Assembly: GCF_024347215.1 (NCBI RefSeq)
Contig: NZ_AP025282.1
Span: forward strand, 744,001-808,000
Length of the DNA stretch: 64,000 bases
DNA from: Aliamphritea ceti
GTDB taxonomy: Bacteria > Pseudomonadota > Gammaproteobacteria > Pseudomonadales > Balneatricaceae
Direction: 5' to 3'
The notes under the pieces were generated by a model. The model was not told the origin of the DNA. It worked only from the letters and a program-made list of their open reading frames with translations, and did no database searches. This document shows positions 34,055-44,017 of the stretch, piece by piece. The stretch's first letter is position 1; each line of letters begins with the position of its first letter. A program made the position numbers and the translations under genes.

Positions 34055-36706
34055 ATGTTTACCAAAGCTCGTTTCTTTAAATGTGCATTGCAGGTAAATC
34101 CGGCAGGATACATAAAATATCGTGGGCAACAGCAGACCATCACGGAAGATGAATATAACCAAAATCTGCTTGCGGCATCACTGGAAGCGGGCATAGAGGT
34201 CATTGGATTAGCTGATCATGGTTCAGTAGATGGTGTTGATAAAATCCGCAATCTTTTTGTTGAGAATGGGATTGTTGTTTTCCCCGGCTTTGAAATTGCG
34301 TCAAGTGAGAAAATTCACTTTGTTTGTCTGTTTGATGAAAACAGAACTTCGCAAGAACTTGAACGGATTTTGGGGCGTCTAGATTTACTTGATCCAGAGG
34401 ATGGTATTTTGCCGACCAACCTCACAGCAATTCAGCTGATTGATAAAGTGAATGAGATAGGTGGATTTATCTTTGCAGCACACTGCATAAATGATGATGG
34501 TGTGCTCAGTCGAAAGATGAACCATGTATGGAAACATGAAGGGTTGATGGCAGCTCAGATACCAGGCGACAAGTCGATTGAAGATCTTAAAGGAATAGAG
34601 AATGATTTCTACCGTAAGGTCTTCCTCAACAAAGATCCTAACTATAAGCGCGAGCGCGAAATGGCTGCTATTAACTCCTCAGACGTTGCAAAACCAGAGG
34701 ATATCAAAGCATCGGGTGCTTCTTGTTTGATTAAAATGACCAACCCTTGCTTTGCTTCCTTTAAGCAAGCCTTTTTAGATGCAGGTTCGAGGGTTCGTTT
34801 GAACTCAGATAAGCCAGAAAGCTATGCTTCGGCAATTGAGCGTATTCGATTTGTTGGTGGCTATCTGGATAGCGTCGATATTGAACTATCGGACCATCTC
34901 AATGCTGTGATTGGTGGTCGTGGAACTGGTAAGTCAACCTTGTTGGAATGTATTCGCTATGCTTTCGGATTAGAACCTAAAACACCTAACGCAATCAAAC
35001 AGCACAAAAGTGTCATTGATACTAACCTTGGGAAAGAACGAGGTTTAGTTGAAATTACGTTGCGTTCATCAGTTATGCACGGTCGCAGATTCAAAGTAAG
35101 CCGAAAACACGGTAGTGATCCGGTAGTGGTTGACTCCCAAGGAAATATATCCCCCTATCTTCCGACGGATCTTTTGCCTGGTATAGAGCTTTACGGGCAA
35201 AACGAAATCTATGAAATGACACGAGATGAACAAAGTCGTAATCAGCTCATCGAACGTTTTCTTGAGGGCGAACATGAAAAGTTTGATGCAGATATCGCTG
35301 ACGTTTTAGCAAAGTTAAAAGATAATCGAGAATCCATCGAGCGAGTCCTAGGTCAGAAAGATGACATTGAAGCAGAGGTCGAGCGCTTACCTAAGTTATT
35401 GGATCAGGCAAAACAGTATCAAGCATTAGGTATAGATGAAAAGCTGGAGCTTATTCCTAAACTTGAAAAAGAAAAACAGTTGAATGATCAGATTGGTAAG
35501 GATGTTGCAAGCGTCCAGCTGGCTATCGATGCGCTCAAAAACAGTTTGCCAGATACTTTGTATTTAAGTGATACCAATTTTGATGGCTTACCTCATGCTG
35601 AGCTCTTGAAGCAGCAGCGTGAAGTTTTGAATGCCCTGAAAACGGGCGTTCAACAGACATTAGTACAGTTAGAACAGCTAACTTTAAATGCAAATCAACA
35701 GTTGTTACCGGTCAAGCAATCTTTATCAGAAAAGCAGCAACTTGAAGAGCAAAAACTTGAGTTGGCTTTTAAGGATATACCTGCAAGCCAGGGTAAAACT
35801 GGCCGACAAATTGGTGCTGAATATCAGACTCTGTTAAAACAAATTGAGCAGATACGCCCTAAACAAACCACCTTGCAAGATCGCCAGACACAAATTGACG
35901 AATTGTACAACTCGCGAAAGAAGCTGCTTCTGGAGTTAGAACAACACACAAGTGCGCGTGCGAGTAGTATTACTAAATCTGTTAAAAGGTTAACAAGAAA
36001 ACTGGAGCAGAAGGTACGGCTTACACTACAGCCAGAAGGTGGCCGCCAAGAACTTGTGAATTTTCTGACTGAGTGCAATTTAGAGGGGGTTGGGCCTAAA
36101 CGTCTCGCCTGGGTATTAGAAGGTAACTTCTCTCCAAGCAGTTTAGCCTCGACTATCCGTCAAGGAGAGTCGGAGCTAGGACGAAAGTTTGGCATATCAG
36201 GAACTGTTGTTTCAGCTTTAATTCGTCTTCCAGAAGTAAAAATAATGGAAATGGAAGAATTGCAGTTACCGGATACCATGGCGATTGAGTTAAATGTGAC
36301 TCATGGAGAACGAGAAGCTGTATTTAGGTCAATTGATGAATTATCGACGGGACAGCAGTGTACTGCTGTTTTGCACTTATTGCTGTTGGATAATCAAGAC
36401 CCATTAATCCTTGATCAACCTGAAGATAATTTGGATAACGCATTTATAGCTGAGAGGATAGTCGCAGAACTACGTAGGGCTAAACTGAGTCGTCAGTTTC
36501 TATTTGCAACACATAATGCCAATATTCCGGTTTTCGGTGATGCTGAATGGATTGGCGTTTTGAGCGTAGAAGATAATAAAGGGCTAATTCTTCCAGAACA
36601 ACAAGGTGCGATCGATGTTCCCAATGTTCAGGCTTTAGCCGCAGATATATTAGAGGGCGGGAAAAGTGCATTCAATCAGCGTCGTGAGAAATATGGATTC
36701 GTGTAA
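34055..36706 (+). CDS. TrlF-type PHP-domain/SMC-like ATPase
   Basis: The protein is about 883 residues from the ATG at 34055 (GGAG upstream, 12 bases); the GTG at 34016 would add 13 residues without a good ribosome-binding site. The N-terminal 280 residues resemble a PHP metallophosphoesterase, but the first metal motif, usually DLHxH, reads CALQVNP here, so the His and Asp ligands are missing; GLADHGS keeps the second site. An ABC/SMC-like ATPase follows: Walker A GGRGTGKST (K293), a coiled-coil middle (about 400-640), the signature ELSTGQQC near 763 and Walker B PLILDQPEDNLD near 785. It is the last gene of the BREX cluster. A role in DNA sensing or processing is inferred. Confidence 0.8.
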   Translation: MFTKARFFKCALQVNPAGYIKYRGQQQTITEDEYNQNLLAASLEAGIEVIGLADHGSVDGVDKIRNLFVENGIVVFPGFEIASSEKIHFVCLFDENRTSQELERILGRLDLLDPEDGILPTNLTAIQLIDKVNEIGGFIFAAHCINDDGVLSRKMNHVWKHEGLMAAQIPGDKSIEDLKGIENDFYRKVFLNKDPNYKREREMAAINSSDVAKPEDIKASGASCLIKMTNPCFASFKQAFLDAGSRVRLNSDKPESYASAIERIRFVGGYLDSVDIELSDHLNAVIGGRGTGKSTLLECIRYAFGLEPKTPNAIKQHKSVIDTNLGKERGLVEITLRSSVMHGRRFKVSRKHGSDPVVVDSQGNISPYLPTDLLPGIELYGQNEIYEMTRDEQSRNQLIERFLEGEHEKFDADIADVLAKLKDNRESIERVLGQKDDIEAEVERLPKLLDQAKQYQALGIDEKLELIPKLEKEKQLNDQIGKDVASVQLAIDALKNSLPDTLYLSDTNFDGLPHAELLKQQREVLNALKTGVQQTLVQLEQLTLNANQQLLPVKQSLSEKQQLEEQKLELAFKDIPASQGKTGRQIGAEYQTLLKQIEQIRPKQTTLQDRQTQIDELYNSRKKLLLELEQHTSARASSITKSVKRLTRKLEQKVRLTLQPEGGRQELVNFLTECNLEGVGPKRLAWVLEGNFSPSSLASTIRQGESELGRKFGISGTVVSALIRLPEVKIMEMEELQLPDTMAIELNVTHGEREAVFRSIDELSTGQQCTAVLHLLLLDNQDPLILDQPEDNLDNAFIAERIVAELRRAKLSRQFLFATHNANIPVFGDAEWIGVLSVEDNKGLILPEQQGAIDVPNVQALAADILEGGKSAFNQRREKYGFV

Positions 36707-36860
36707 AGCACTATCTTGGTATTAATCACTAAGAATCAGGCTCCGCACCCTTTTGAAACCGTGAAATTAGCTCGTATGTTATTCTTCTACATGAATTATC
36801 AATCTATCTAGCCATCAAGCTCAGAGTTGAACCTTCACACTATCGTGTCGGAGGTTCACT

Positions 36861-39011
36861 ATGTTCAAAAACCTATTTTTTCAAACCAAAGCACTACCAG
36901 AGCTGTCATCTCAACTCGATGCGGAAATTCCACGCTACCCGCCATTCCTGAAGGGGTTGCCAGCTGCGTCCCCCGAGGATTTGCAGTCCACACAAGACGA
37001 GCTAATTGCCAAACTGCGCCAGGTACTTGGCTTTAACCTGCGTGACTTTCAAAGGCTGATTCAGCCCTGCATTGATCATCTGGCGTCCTATGTTCACTTG
37101 TTGCCAGCTTCTGAGCATCATCATCACAGTGGTGCTGGTGGTTTATTACGTCATTCGTTGGAAGTTGCTTTCTGGGCGGCACAAGCTGCTGAAGGGATCA
37201 TCTTTGTTGCCAGTGGCACACCGGTTGAGAAAAAAGAGCTAGAGCCAAGGTGGCGTGTTGCAGCGGCTCTTGGCGGTTTGTTCCATGATATTGGTAAGCC
37301 AGTTTCAGACTTGTCCATCACAGACGAAGATGGACGCTATCAGTGGAACCCTTTTTTAGAAACCTTATCCCAGTGGACCACAAATAACAGCATTGAACGC
37401 TATTTCATTCGCTGGCGCGACGGACGGTGCAAGCGGCACGAGCAATTTTCAATTCTAGTGTTAAACCGGGTGATGACACCTGAGTTGCTCGCCTGGTTAA
37501 CCCAGCCGGGTCCTGAAATTTTGCAAGCCATGCTGGAGGCAATTGGCAATACCGATCCCGAGCATGTCCTGTCTAAATTGGTTATTGAAGCTGACCAAAC
37601 CAGTGTCCAGCGAGACCTGAAAGCTCAACGAATTTCCGTTGACGACAATGCCCTTGGTGTCCCAGTCGAACGCTATCTACTTGATGCCATGAGGCGATTA
37701 CTTGCCAGTTCCCAGTGGCTGGTCAATCAGCGAGACGCCAGAGTCTGGTTACGAAAATCGAATCAATCAACCAATCTTTACCTGGCTTGGAAAAGCGCGG
37801 CTAAGGACATCATTGAGCTGTTGGCCAAAGACAAGATACCGGGCATCCCAAGAGATCCCGATACCCTTGCGGACATCCTTATTGAGCGAGGATTGGCCAC
37901 TAAATCCGCCTCAAATGAGCGATACGAAAGCCTTGCCCCTGAAGTGCTGATCAAAGACGACAAGCCAATCTGGCTACCCATGCTGCATATATCTGAGGCC
38001 GATTTATTGTTCAGCTCGAATGTACCAAGTAGCGTGAGACTGTTTAGCAAATCTGAGTGGGAAGCAACACAGCAAACACAAGTAGAACCTCAGCGTCGTT
38101 CCAGTGAACATCCAGATTTGCCTGAAGCGTCATCATCAATCGAACACGGCAATTCGTCTGAGTCGCCATCGACAAACTCGTCCGAACAAGATGATGAACT
38201 TCGTCTTGCTAGTGATGTTAATAACCCCCAGGCAAATGAAAATGCTCCAGGTGATGGATGTGAAAAGCCTAACAACTCATATGATGGCGCTATCTCAAAT
38301 AACGTAAATCAGCACGATGCAGAGGCATTGAATCTCCCTGAATCTTTGGCGTGGCTCCCAGAGGCCAGCAGTGTGTTGGTTATGGTTGGTGAACAGATAC
38401 TGATCCACTATCCCGATGCCGTAAGACCTTGGTGTGCCCCCCGAAAACTGCTTGCTGAACTAAGTCGATTAGATTGGCTTGAACTAGATCCCGCAAACCC
38501 GACACGTAAGGCCAGAACTGTGACTACGAATGATGGCGTTCAGGAGCAAGGGTTACTGCTGAAAGTATCGATTTCTAAAGGGCTAATTGCACTGATTGAC
38601 CTTTCCAAACAAGACGCAGAGTCAGTGGAACCAATTCAGAACGAAGAGGCTTCACAGCGTCCGAGTCGAACTGAGACAGCCAATGCCCAAGCAAAAGAGC
38701 CCGCCACAAGAGCGGAGCGTAAGCAAAAGCCGATTGCGCCCAATGCGAACTCAAGTACAGACCCCAAACACGCGCAGCGGCAACAGATGGTTAGTTTTGT
38801 GAAAGATTTGCCCATCTTACTGACCGATGGCGATTACCCAGACGTGGATCATAGTGCCGATGGTATTCGCGTCACGATTCAAACCTTACGCCAAGTCGCC
38901 AATGCACATGGCATTCCAGCCGGGCAGCTGCTTCGGGGGATCTCGGCCAGTGACCAATGCCAGTTTGATGAGGGGGAAACGGTTCTGTTTACCGCTCACG
39001 CTAAGCGTTAA
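36861..39011 (+). CDS. traI: MobH-family conjugative relaxase TraI
   Basis: This 716-residue protein begins MFKNLFFQ with GGAGG upstream. The N-terminal relaxase domain of the MobH type has the histidine-rich cluster HHHHSGAGGLLRHS near residue 88 and the HD-like LFHDIGKPVSD near 138. A low-complexity linker rich in Ser, Asn and Glu (about 410-490) is followed by a C-terminal DUF1528-like domain ending in NAHGIPAGQLLRG. It nicks oriT and pilots the single strand into the recipient with TraD. First gene of the transfer region after hotspot 5. Confidence 0.93.
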   Translation: MFKNLFFQTKALPELSSQLDAEIPRYPPFLKGLPAASPEDLQSTQDELIAKLRQVLGFNLRDFQRLIQPCIDHLASYVHLLPASEHHHHSGAGGLLRHSLEVAFWAAQAAEGIIFVASGTPVEKKELEPRWRVAAALGGLFHDIGKPVSDLSITDEDGRYQWNPFLETLSQWTTNNSIERYFIRWRDGRCKRHEQFSILVLNRVMTPELLAWLTQPGPEILQAMLEAIGNTDPEHVLSKLVIEADQTSVQRDLKAQRISVDDNALGVPVERYLLDAMRRLLASSQWLVNQRDARVWLRKSNQSTNLYLAWKSAAKDIIELLAKDKIPGIPRDPDTLADILIERGLATKSASNERYESLAPEVLIKDDKPIWLPMLHISEADLLFSSNVPSSVRLFSKSEWEATQQTQVEPQRRSSEHPDLPEASSSIEHGNSSESPSTNSSEQDDELRLASDVNNPQANENAPGDGCEKPNNSYDGAISNNVNQHDAEALNLPESLAWLPEASSVLVMVGEQILIHYPDAVRPWCAPRKLLAELSRLDWLELDPANPTRKARTVTTNDGVQEQGLLLKVSISKGLIALIDLSKQDAESVEPIQNEEASQRPSRTETANAQAKEPATRAERKQKPIAPNANSSTDPKHAQRQQMVSFVKDLPILLTDGDYPDVDHSADGIRVTIQTLRQVANAHGIPAGQLLRGISASDQCQFDEGETVLFTAHAKR

Positions 39012-39059
39012 TCCATTTGAAATTAAGCGGATTGCAAACGGTTATTTTGCGGAGCATGA

Positions 39060-40880
39060 ATGAAAGAAAACGCATACGAGATGCCCTGGCGCACGAACTA
39101 TGAAACCATGGCAGCAGCAGGTTGGCTAGTTGGGGCAACTGGGGCAATTGCAGCAGAAATACTCACTGAGTTACCACCTGAGCCATTTTGGTGGATGACA
39201 GGGATTTCCTCGGGCATGGCGTTGTATCGCCTGCCTGAGGCTTACCGTCTTTATAAGTTGCAGAAGGGGCTAAAAGGCAAACCTTTGGCTTTTATGGAGC
39301 TTTCGCATTTACAAAAGGTGATGGCAAAACATCCTGATGAATTGTGGTTAGGTTATGGCTTTGAGTGGGACCAACGTCATGCTCAACGCGCTTATGAAAT
39401 ATTAAAGCGGGATAAGCAAACCTTGCTTAACCAAGGTCACGGCAAACAAATGGGTTCGACCTGGATTCATGGTGTTGAGCCCAAAGAAGAAGATGTGTAC
39501 CAGCCAGTTGGTCACACTGAGGGGCACACCTTAATTGTCGGCACGACCGGTGCCGGGAAAACCCGATGCTTTGATGCGATGATCACTCAGGCCATTTTGC
39601 GTAATGAAGCCGTGATTATTATTGACCCTAAGGGAGACAAGGAACTTAAGGATAATGCACAGCGAGCCTGTATTGCCGCCGGTAGTCCTGAGCGCTTTGT
39701 GTATTTTCATCCGGGTTTTCCAGAGCATTCAGTACGTCTTAATCCCCTGAGAAACTTTAACCGGGGTACTGAAATTGCCAGCCGAATTGCGGCATTAATC
39801 CCCTCTGAAACCGGTGCTGATCCATTTAAAGCCTTTGGCCAAATGGCACTGAATAACATAGTGCAAGGTTTGTTGCTTACGTCACAACGTCCTGATCTGA
39901 AAACACTGAGGCGTTTTTTGGAAGGTGGCCCAGAAGGCTTGGTAGTAAAAGCCGTCACAGCCTGGGGGGAGCAGGTGTATCCCAATTTTAGTGTGGAGAT
40001 CAAGCGCTTTACCGAAAAGGCCAATACCTTGGCTAAACAAGCCATGGCGATGCTGCTTTTCTACTACGAACGCATTCAGCCCGTTGCCGCCAATACTGAT
40101 TTGGAGGGCCTTTTGAGTATGTTTGAGCATGACAGAACCCACTATTCAAAGATGGTGGCCTCATTGATGCCGGTGCTCAATATGCTCACCTCAAGTGAAC
40201 TAGGTCCATTGCTATCACCGATTGCAAACGATGTGGATGACAGCCGGTTAATTACGGATTCTGGCCGTATTATCAACAATGCCCAAGTGGCGTATATCGG
40301 CTTGGATTCATTGACCGACGCCATGGTTGGCAGCGCCATTGGTTCGTTGCTTTTATCCGATCTCACCGCCGTGGCCGGTGACCGCTATAACTATGGTGTT
40401 GAAAATCGTCCCGTAAATATCTTCATCGATGAGGCTGCTGAAGTCGTCAACGATCCCTTCATTCAACTGCTCAACAAAGGCCGTGGCGCAAAAATGCGTT
40501 GTGTGATTGCTACTCAGACCTTTGCTGACTTTGCAGCTCGAACAGGCAGTGAAGCTAAGGCTCGCCAGGTGTTAGGTAACATCAACAACTTGATAGCCCT
40601 TCGGGTGATGGACGCCGAAACACAGCAGTACATTACCGACAATCTGCCTAAGACTCGGTTGCAGTACATCATGCAAACTCAAGGTATGTCGTCCAACTCG
40701 GACAGCCCCGCGTTGTTTACCGGCAATCATGGCGAACGCTTGATGGAGGAAGAAGGCGATATGTTTCCACCGCAGTTATTAGGCCAGCTTCCCAACCTGG
40801 AGTACATCGCCAAGCTTTCAGGTGGCCGCGTGATCAAAGGCCGCATTCCTATTTTAACCAGCTCTACACAGGCAGCATAA
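39060..40880 (+). CDS. traD: Type IV coupling protein TraD
   Basis: This 606-residue VirD4-family ATPase has two N-terminal hydrophobic segments near residues 15-50 (inner-membrane anchor), the Walker A motif VGTTGAGKTRC (K167), and Walker B IFIDEAAEV near 457. It uses ATP to pass the relaxosome to the mating-pore secretion channel. GGAG lies before its ATG at 39060, 49 bp after traI, and the gene overlaps nothing. It is followed by two conserved ICE genes. Confidence 0.95.
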   Translation: MKENAYEMPWRTNYETMAAAGWLVGATGAIAAEILTELPPEPFWWMTGISSGMALYRLPEAYRLYKLQKGLKGKPLAFMELSHLQKVMAKHPDELWLGYGFEWDQRHAQRAYEILKRDKQTLLNQGHGKQMGSTWIHGVEPKEEDVYQPVGHTEGHTLIVGTTGAGKTRCFDAMITQAILRNEAVIIIDPKGDKELKDNAQRACIAAGSPERFVYFHPGFPEHSVRLNPLRNFNRGTEIASRIAALIPSETGADPFKAFGQMALNNIVQGLLLTSQRPDLKTLRRFLEGGPEGLVVKAVTAWGEQVYPNFSVEIKRFTEKANTLAKQAMAMLLFYYERIQPVAANTDLEGLLSMFEHDRTHYSKMVASLMPVLNMLTSSELGPLLSPIANDVDDSRLITDSGRIINNAQVAYIGLDSLTDAMVGSAIGSLLLSDLTAVAGDRYNYGVENRPVNIFIDEAAEVVNDPFIQLLNKGRGAKMRCVIATQTFADFAARTGSEAKARQVLGNINNLIALRVMDAETQQYITDNLPKTRLQYIMQTQGMSSNSDSPALFTGNHGERLMEEEGDMFPPQLLGQLPNLEYIAKLSGGRVIKGRIPILTSSTQAA

Positions 40881-40889
40881 GGAGTCTGT

Positions 40890-41450
40890 ATGCATCATTC
40901 TGTCTGTCTGAAAATGACAACACTTACCAGTAAAGAAATGCTCGCTCAGTGGCAGCAACATAACCCCCAGTTCAAGGAAACCTTAAGACTGCTTGAAACC
41001 GACTGGCCTCATGCTTTGGCCTCGGTGTATTGCTTGGCGGACTACTTAACGGATGCGTTCACGTTAGATGGCCATTCCATCTTTGATTTGTGTCTGTGTA
41101 ATGGCTTGGGCAGTTATGAAGAAGTCAGTTGTGATGATGACAGTGTACGCCTGTGGCATTTCATTGAGGCACTGACCTGGACTGCCGCCAGTGCTTTAAC
41201 GGGGATTCGCCTGCGTGATCCTGACCATTTCGAGTGGGCCGCCGTGGATGGTGTGTATTTCTACTCCTGGATTCGTAATCGTCCAAATCGAATGGGGTAT
41301 CTGGCTGAAGGACGCATCGATGTGCGTTATGTCAGTGGCCATACGACGACAAAGCGGCTTCAACAAGTGATTAAAGCCCGGATTCTGACGCCAACCGTTG
41401 CAGCCATGCTGGCGCGAGTAGAAGAGGATGTTTGGCATGAGCAAGCATAA
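40890..41450 (+). CDS. Conserved SXT/R391 transfer-region protein
   Basis: This is a 186-residue protein with an AAGGAG-type ribosome-binding site and no membrane segment. It belongs to the conserved cytoplasmic family found after traD in SXT/R391 and IncA/C-type transfer regions, sometimes called TraJ-like. Characteristic strings are ETDWPHALASVYCLADYLTDAF and RLQQVIKARILTPTVAAML. Its role in transfer is not known to me. The 3' end overlaps the next gene by 14 bases. Confidence 0.65.
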   Translation: MHHSVCLKMTTLTSKEMLAQWQQHNPQFKETLRLLETDWPHALASVYCLADYLTDAFTLDGHSIFDLCLCNGLGSYEEVSCDDDSVRLWHFIEALTWTAASALTGIRLRDPDHFEWAAVDGVYFYSWIRNRPNRMGYLAEGRIDVRYVSGHTTTKRLQQVIKARILTPTVAAMLARVEEDVWHEQA

Positions 41451-42072
41451 GTCGGTTTGGCTGCTGTGTCTGGCACTGATGCTGGAGATTATTGCCATTG
41501 GCGTGTTAGTGCCCGGTGATTGGACTGGCCGGGTTATTAATAAAGAGAAGCAGATGATTCAAAACCAATTGGGCGCACAAACAAGCTATTGGATTGGTCA
41601 AACTAGCCATGGCTGGTATCAGTCATGGATTGTGGATACACAGATGGAGCAATCTGTGCGTGATTTTCTAATCCCCACTGAAGAGCAACGACTGCGCTCT
41701 AAAGGGATGGAGAACATGGGAGGCTTTTGGTTTGTGTGGGTAGAAGACCGTATTCAGGCATTTTTTGATGTGTTGTACCAAGTGTTCACTCGATTTGCTT
41801 TGCTGATGGTCTGGTTGCCCTTTGCGCTTATTCTCATGTTACCGGCGCTGTGGGACGGCTTGATGACCTGGAAGATTAAGAAGACAACCTTTGATTTTTC
41901 GAGCCCTATCATTCACCGCTACAGCATGATTATCCTGGGCTCAGGTGTCATTTTGCTGTTTATGGGATTGTTCGCCCCGCTGGCCATTCCTCCTGTGGTG
42001 TTACCGTCGCTGATCATCGGTTTGGCATTGATGGCGGGGTTGGCGTTAAGTCACTTGCAGAAGAAGATTTAG
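41437..42072 (+). CDS. Integral membrane protein, DUF4400-like (ICE conjugation region)
   Basis: This 211-residue protein is predicted to have four membrane segments: near 8-24, 115-137, 165-185 and 190-208. The start at 41437 has GAGGA eight bases before it, and is better than 41428. The position matches s043 of SXT, where related proteins are annotated as ICE membrane proteins near TraD. The role in mating-pair formation is likely but unproven. It ends the traI-traD block, just left of hotspot 1. Confidence 0.75.
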   Translation: MSKHKSVWLLCLALMLEIIAIGVLVPGDWTGRVINKEKQMIQNQLGAQTSYWIGQTSHGWYQSWIVDTQMEQSVRDFLIPTEEQRLRSKGMENMGGFWFVWVEDRIQAFFDVLYQVFTRFALLMVWLPFALILMLPALWDGLMTWKIKKTTFDFSSPIIHRYSMIILGSGVILLFMGLFAPLAIPPVVLPSLIIGLALMAGLALSHLQKKI

Positions 42073-42143
42073 TTTACATTTTAGTCTCGGGTTAACAAGC
42101 TGTAGGTAGGTTGACAAATTTTAAAATTAGCATATTATTGTCC

Positions 42144-42782
42144 ATGGTATCTAATCCTATTGCTTTACTACCTGAGGTAACAAATTTGAACACACCGATG
42201 ACACTAAACCCTAATTTTAAAGAAAGTCAGCTGATTGAAGTTGCTCAACTTTTAGCAGATGTTCGAGCAGATGTTGTAGATTTACACAACAGAGATTTGG
42301 GTGACACCAATAAATCATTGGGCATAAGGTCCTACGAGTGTTGTTGTACACATTTAGTAAGGAAGTCACTTGAAGTTGATTGGCTAAAGATACTGACCCC
42401 GAAAGGGAGGTTTACGTTTAGTATCGCTGACGTTCCAGTTCGTTTCTGGAAAGGTCAGCCTGACAAACTCCCATCAGGGAAACTGATACGTTCCCACGAA
42501 GCTATGATGCAAATGGAGTTATTTTCAACACAAGATAGTCCGTCAGAGATCATTTGGTTTTTTGTTCTGAGCACTGATCAAACTAAATGTGTAGATCGCG
42601 CCTTTTTCGTTGGTTATAGCGATGTTGGTGAAATTGTAGTCAACTGGGAAGTGCCAATGAATTCTAAGGTTACGTTAATAACAGATACTGATGAGAATGT
42701 TTCTCATGGTGTTGAACTTGAATCGGCTGTTTCTAAAATCAAAATTAAGAAAAAGTCGAAAAATGCAGTAAATCATGAATAA
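42144..42782 (+). CDS. Hypothetical cargo protein paired with XRE-ImmA regulator
   Basis: The protein has about 212 residues from the ATG at 42144; a TTG at 42111 is also possible and no ribosome-binding site decides. It is soluble, with a mixed alpha/beta composition and a lysine-rich C-terminus (KIKIKKKSKN). There are no recognised motifs; the tryptophan-rich IRSHEAMMQMELF to IIWFFVLSTDQ segment suggests a compact globular fold. The last eight bases overlap the downstream XRE-peptidase gene, so the two are translationally coupled. The pair occupies hotspot 1 between s043 and traL, and AT-rich codons suggest recent acquisition. Confidence 0.6.
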   Translation: MVSNPIALLPEVTNLNTPMTLNPNFKESQLIEVAQLLADVRADVVDLHNRDLGDTNKSLGIRSYECCCTHLVRKSLEVDWLKILTPKGRFTFSIADVPVRFWKGQPDKLPSGKLIRSHEAMMQMELFSTQDSPSEIIWFFVLSTDQTKCVDRAFFVGYSDVGEIVVNWEVPMNSKVTLITDTDENVSHGVELESAVSKIKIKKKSKNAVNHE

Positions 42783-43881
42783 CGAATTTTTTGGTGAAAA
42801 ACTAAGACTGGCGAGATTGATGGCCGGAATTACTCAACAAGAACTTGGTGAGTTAGTTGCGGTCAGTCGTCAGTTTATACATCAGCTTGAAGCAGGTGTT
42901 AAACCACCTGCTGAAGACCTGCTTTTGGCATTGGCTGAAGTATTAAAAGTGAAAAGTGATTTCTTTTTTAAGAAACCACAAAATGATGTTAAGTATGAGC
43001 AATGCCACTTTCGCAAGCGCAAAACAACACCAGTTGGACTTGCAAATCGAGTTTTGGCTCTCGGCACCATTTTTGAACTATTAGTTGAGATTATTGAAGA
43101 TCATCTTGAGTTGCCTGTTGCCAATTTTATTGATTTTGAAGAATCAGATCTGAGTGCGGAGGCTATCGAAAGAGCAGCGGAGCAATGTCGTATTAACTGG
43201 GGTCTGGGTTTGGATGCACCAGTTACAAACATGGTAAGAGTACTGGAGAATAATGGCGCTGTAATCACTTGCTTTGATGGTGTTTCAGATAAAGTTGATG
43301 CGTTATCAATGAATCGAAAAAGACCCATCATAGTAAGAAATAATGCGAAGGAAAGCTGCTGTAGAATGCGCTTTGATTTGGCGCATGAATGTGGCCATTT
43401 GGTTTTGCATCAAGGTGTAGAAACTGGGTGTGCTAAAACAGAAAGAGAAGCTGATGCTTTTGCAAGTGCGTTTCTTTTTCCACGTAAGGCTTTTCTGAAA
43501 GAGTTTCCTCAATGTGTGGGACCTGTTCGAATCAGGTGGGAGAAAATCTTTGCATTGAAACTTAGATGGCGTGTTAGTGCGAGAGCAATAATTTATCGAG
43601 CTAATTATCTTGGGTTAATTTCGTCGCAACAGTACAGAACCGCCAATGTTTATTTGAATAAATCGGGTCAATCGAAAACAGAAGACTTAGATGATCAAAT
43701 ACCAATGGAACAGCCAGAGCTTTTATCAGCTGCAATAGATCAGCTCAACGAGCATTTGGGTATTTCGATTTTTGATATTGCAAACGATTTAGGTGTTTCA
43801 GAGCAGATAGTTGCTCAGTTAACCAGTTACGATTTGACTAAGCAAATCAATAAGTCAAATGTCAGAAATATCAATTTCTAA
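42775..43881 (+). CDS. XRE-family regulator with ImmA/IrrE metallopeptidase domain
   Basis: This 368-residue protein has an N-terminal XRE helix-turn-helix (residues about 5-60, QQELGELVAVSRQFIHQLEAG) and a C-terminal ImmA/IrrE zinc protease domain with the HExxH motif in DLAHECGHLVLH near residue 205. Such fusions act as antirepressor-like switches: after sensing stress the protease part cleaves a partner or repressor. Its upstream partner is the hypothetical 42144 gene. In phages and ICEs ImmA regulates induction; here the pair may be an antitoxin-like module or defence switch, as the partner function is unknown. Confidence 0.82.
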   Translation: MNNEFFGEKLRLARLMAGITQQELGELVAVSRQFIHQLEAGVKPPAEDLLLALAEVLKVKSDFFFKKPQNDVKYEQCHFRKRKTTPVGLANRVLALGTIFELLVEIIEDHLELPVANFIDFEESDLSAEAIERAAEQCRINWGLGLDAPVTNMVRVLENNGAVITCFDGVSDKVDALSMNRKRPIIVRNNAKESCCRMRFDLAHECGHLVLHQGVETGCAKTEREADAFASAFLFPRKAFLKEFPQCVGPVRIRWEKIFALKLRWRVSARAIIYRANYLGLISSQQYRTANVYLNKSGQSKTEDLDDQIPMEQPELLSAAIDQLNEHLGISIFDIANDLGVSEQIVAQLTSYDLTKQINKSNVRNINF

Positions 43882-44017
43882 GACAACCACCTCCCTAAAA
43901 CAGATGAACTAGCGCTCGGTAGTTCAAAACCTTCAAGAATTCGATATCTACCTGACCACAGCCCTGAGTTATTTCGGGGCATTCTTCACTTCTCAATTCA
44001 AACAACGAGGAGTGACT

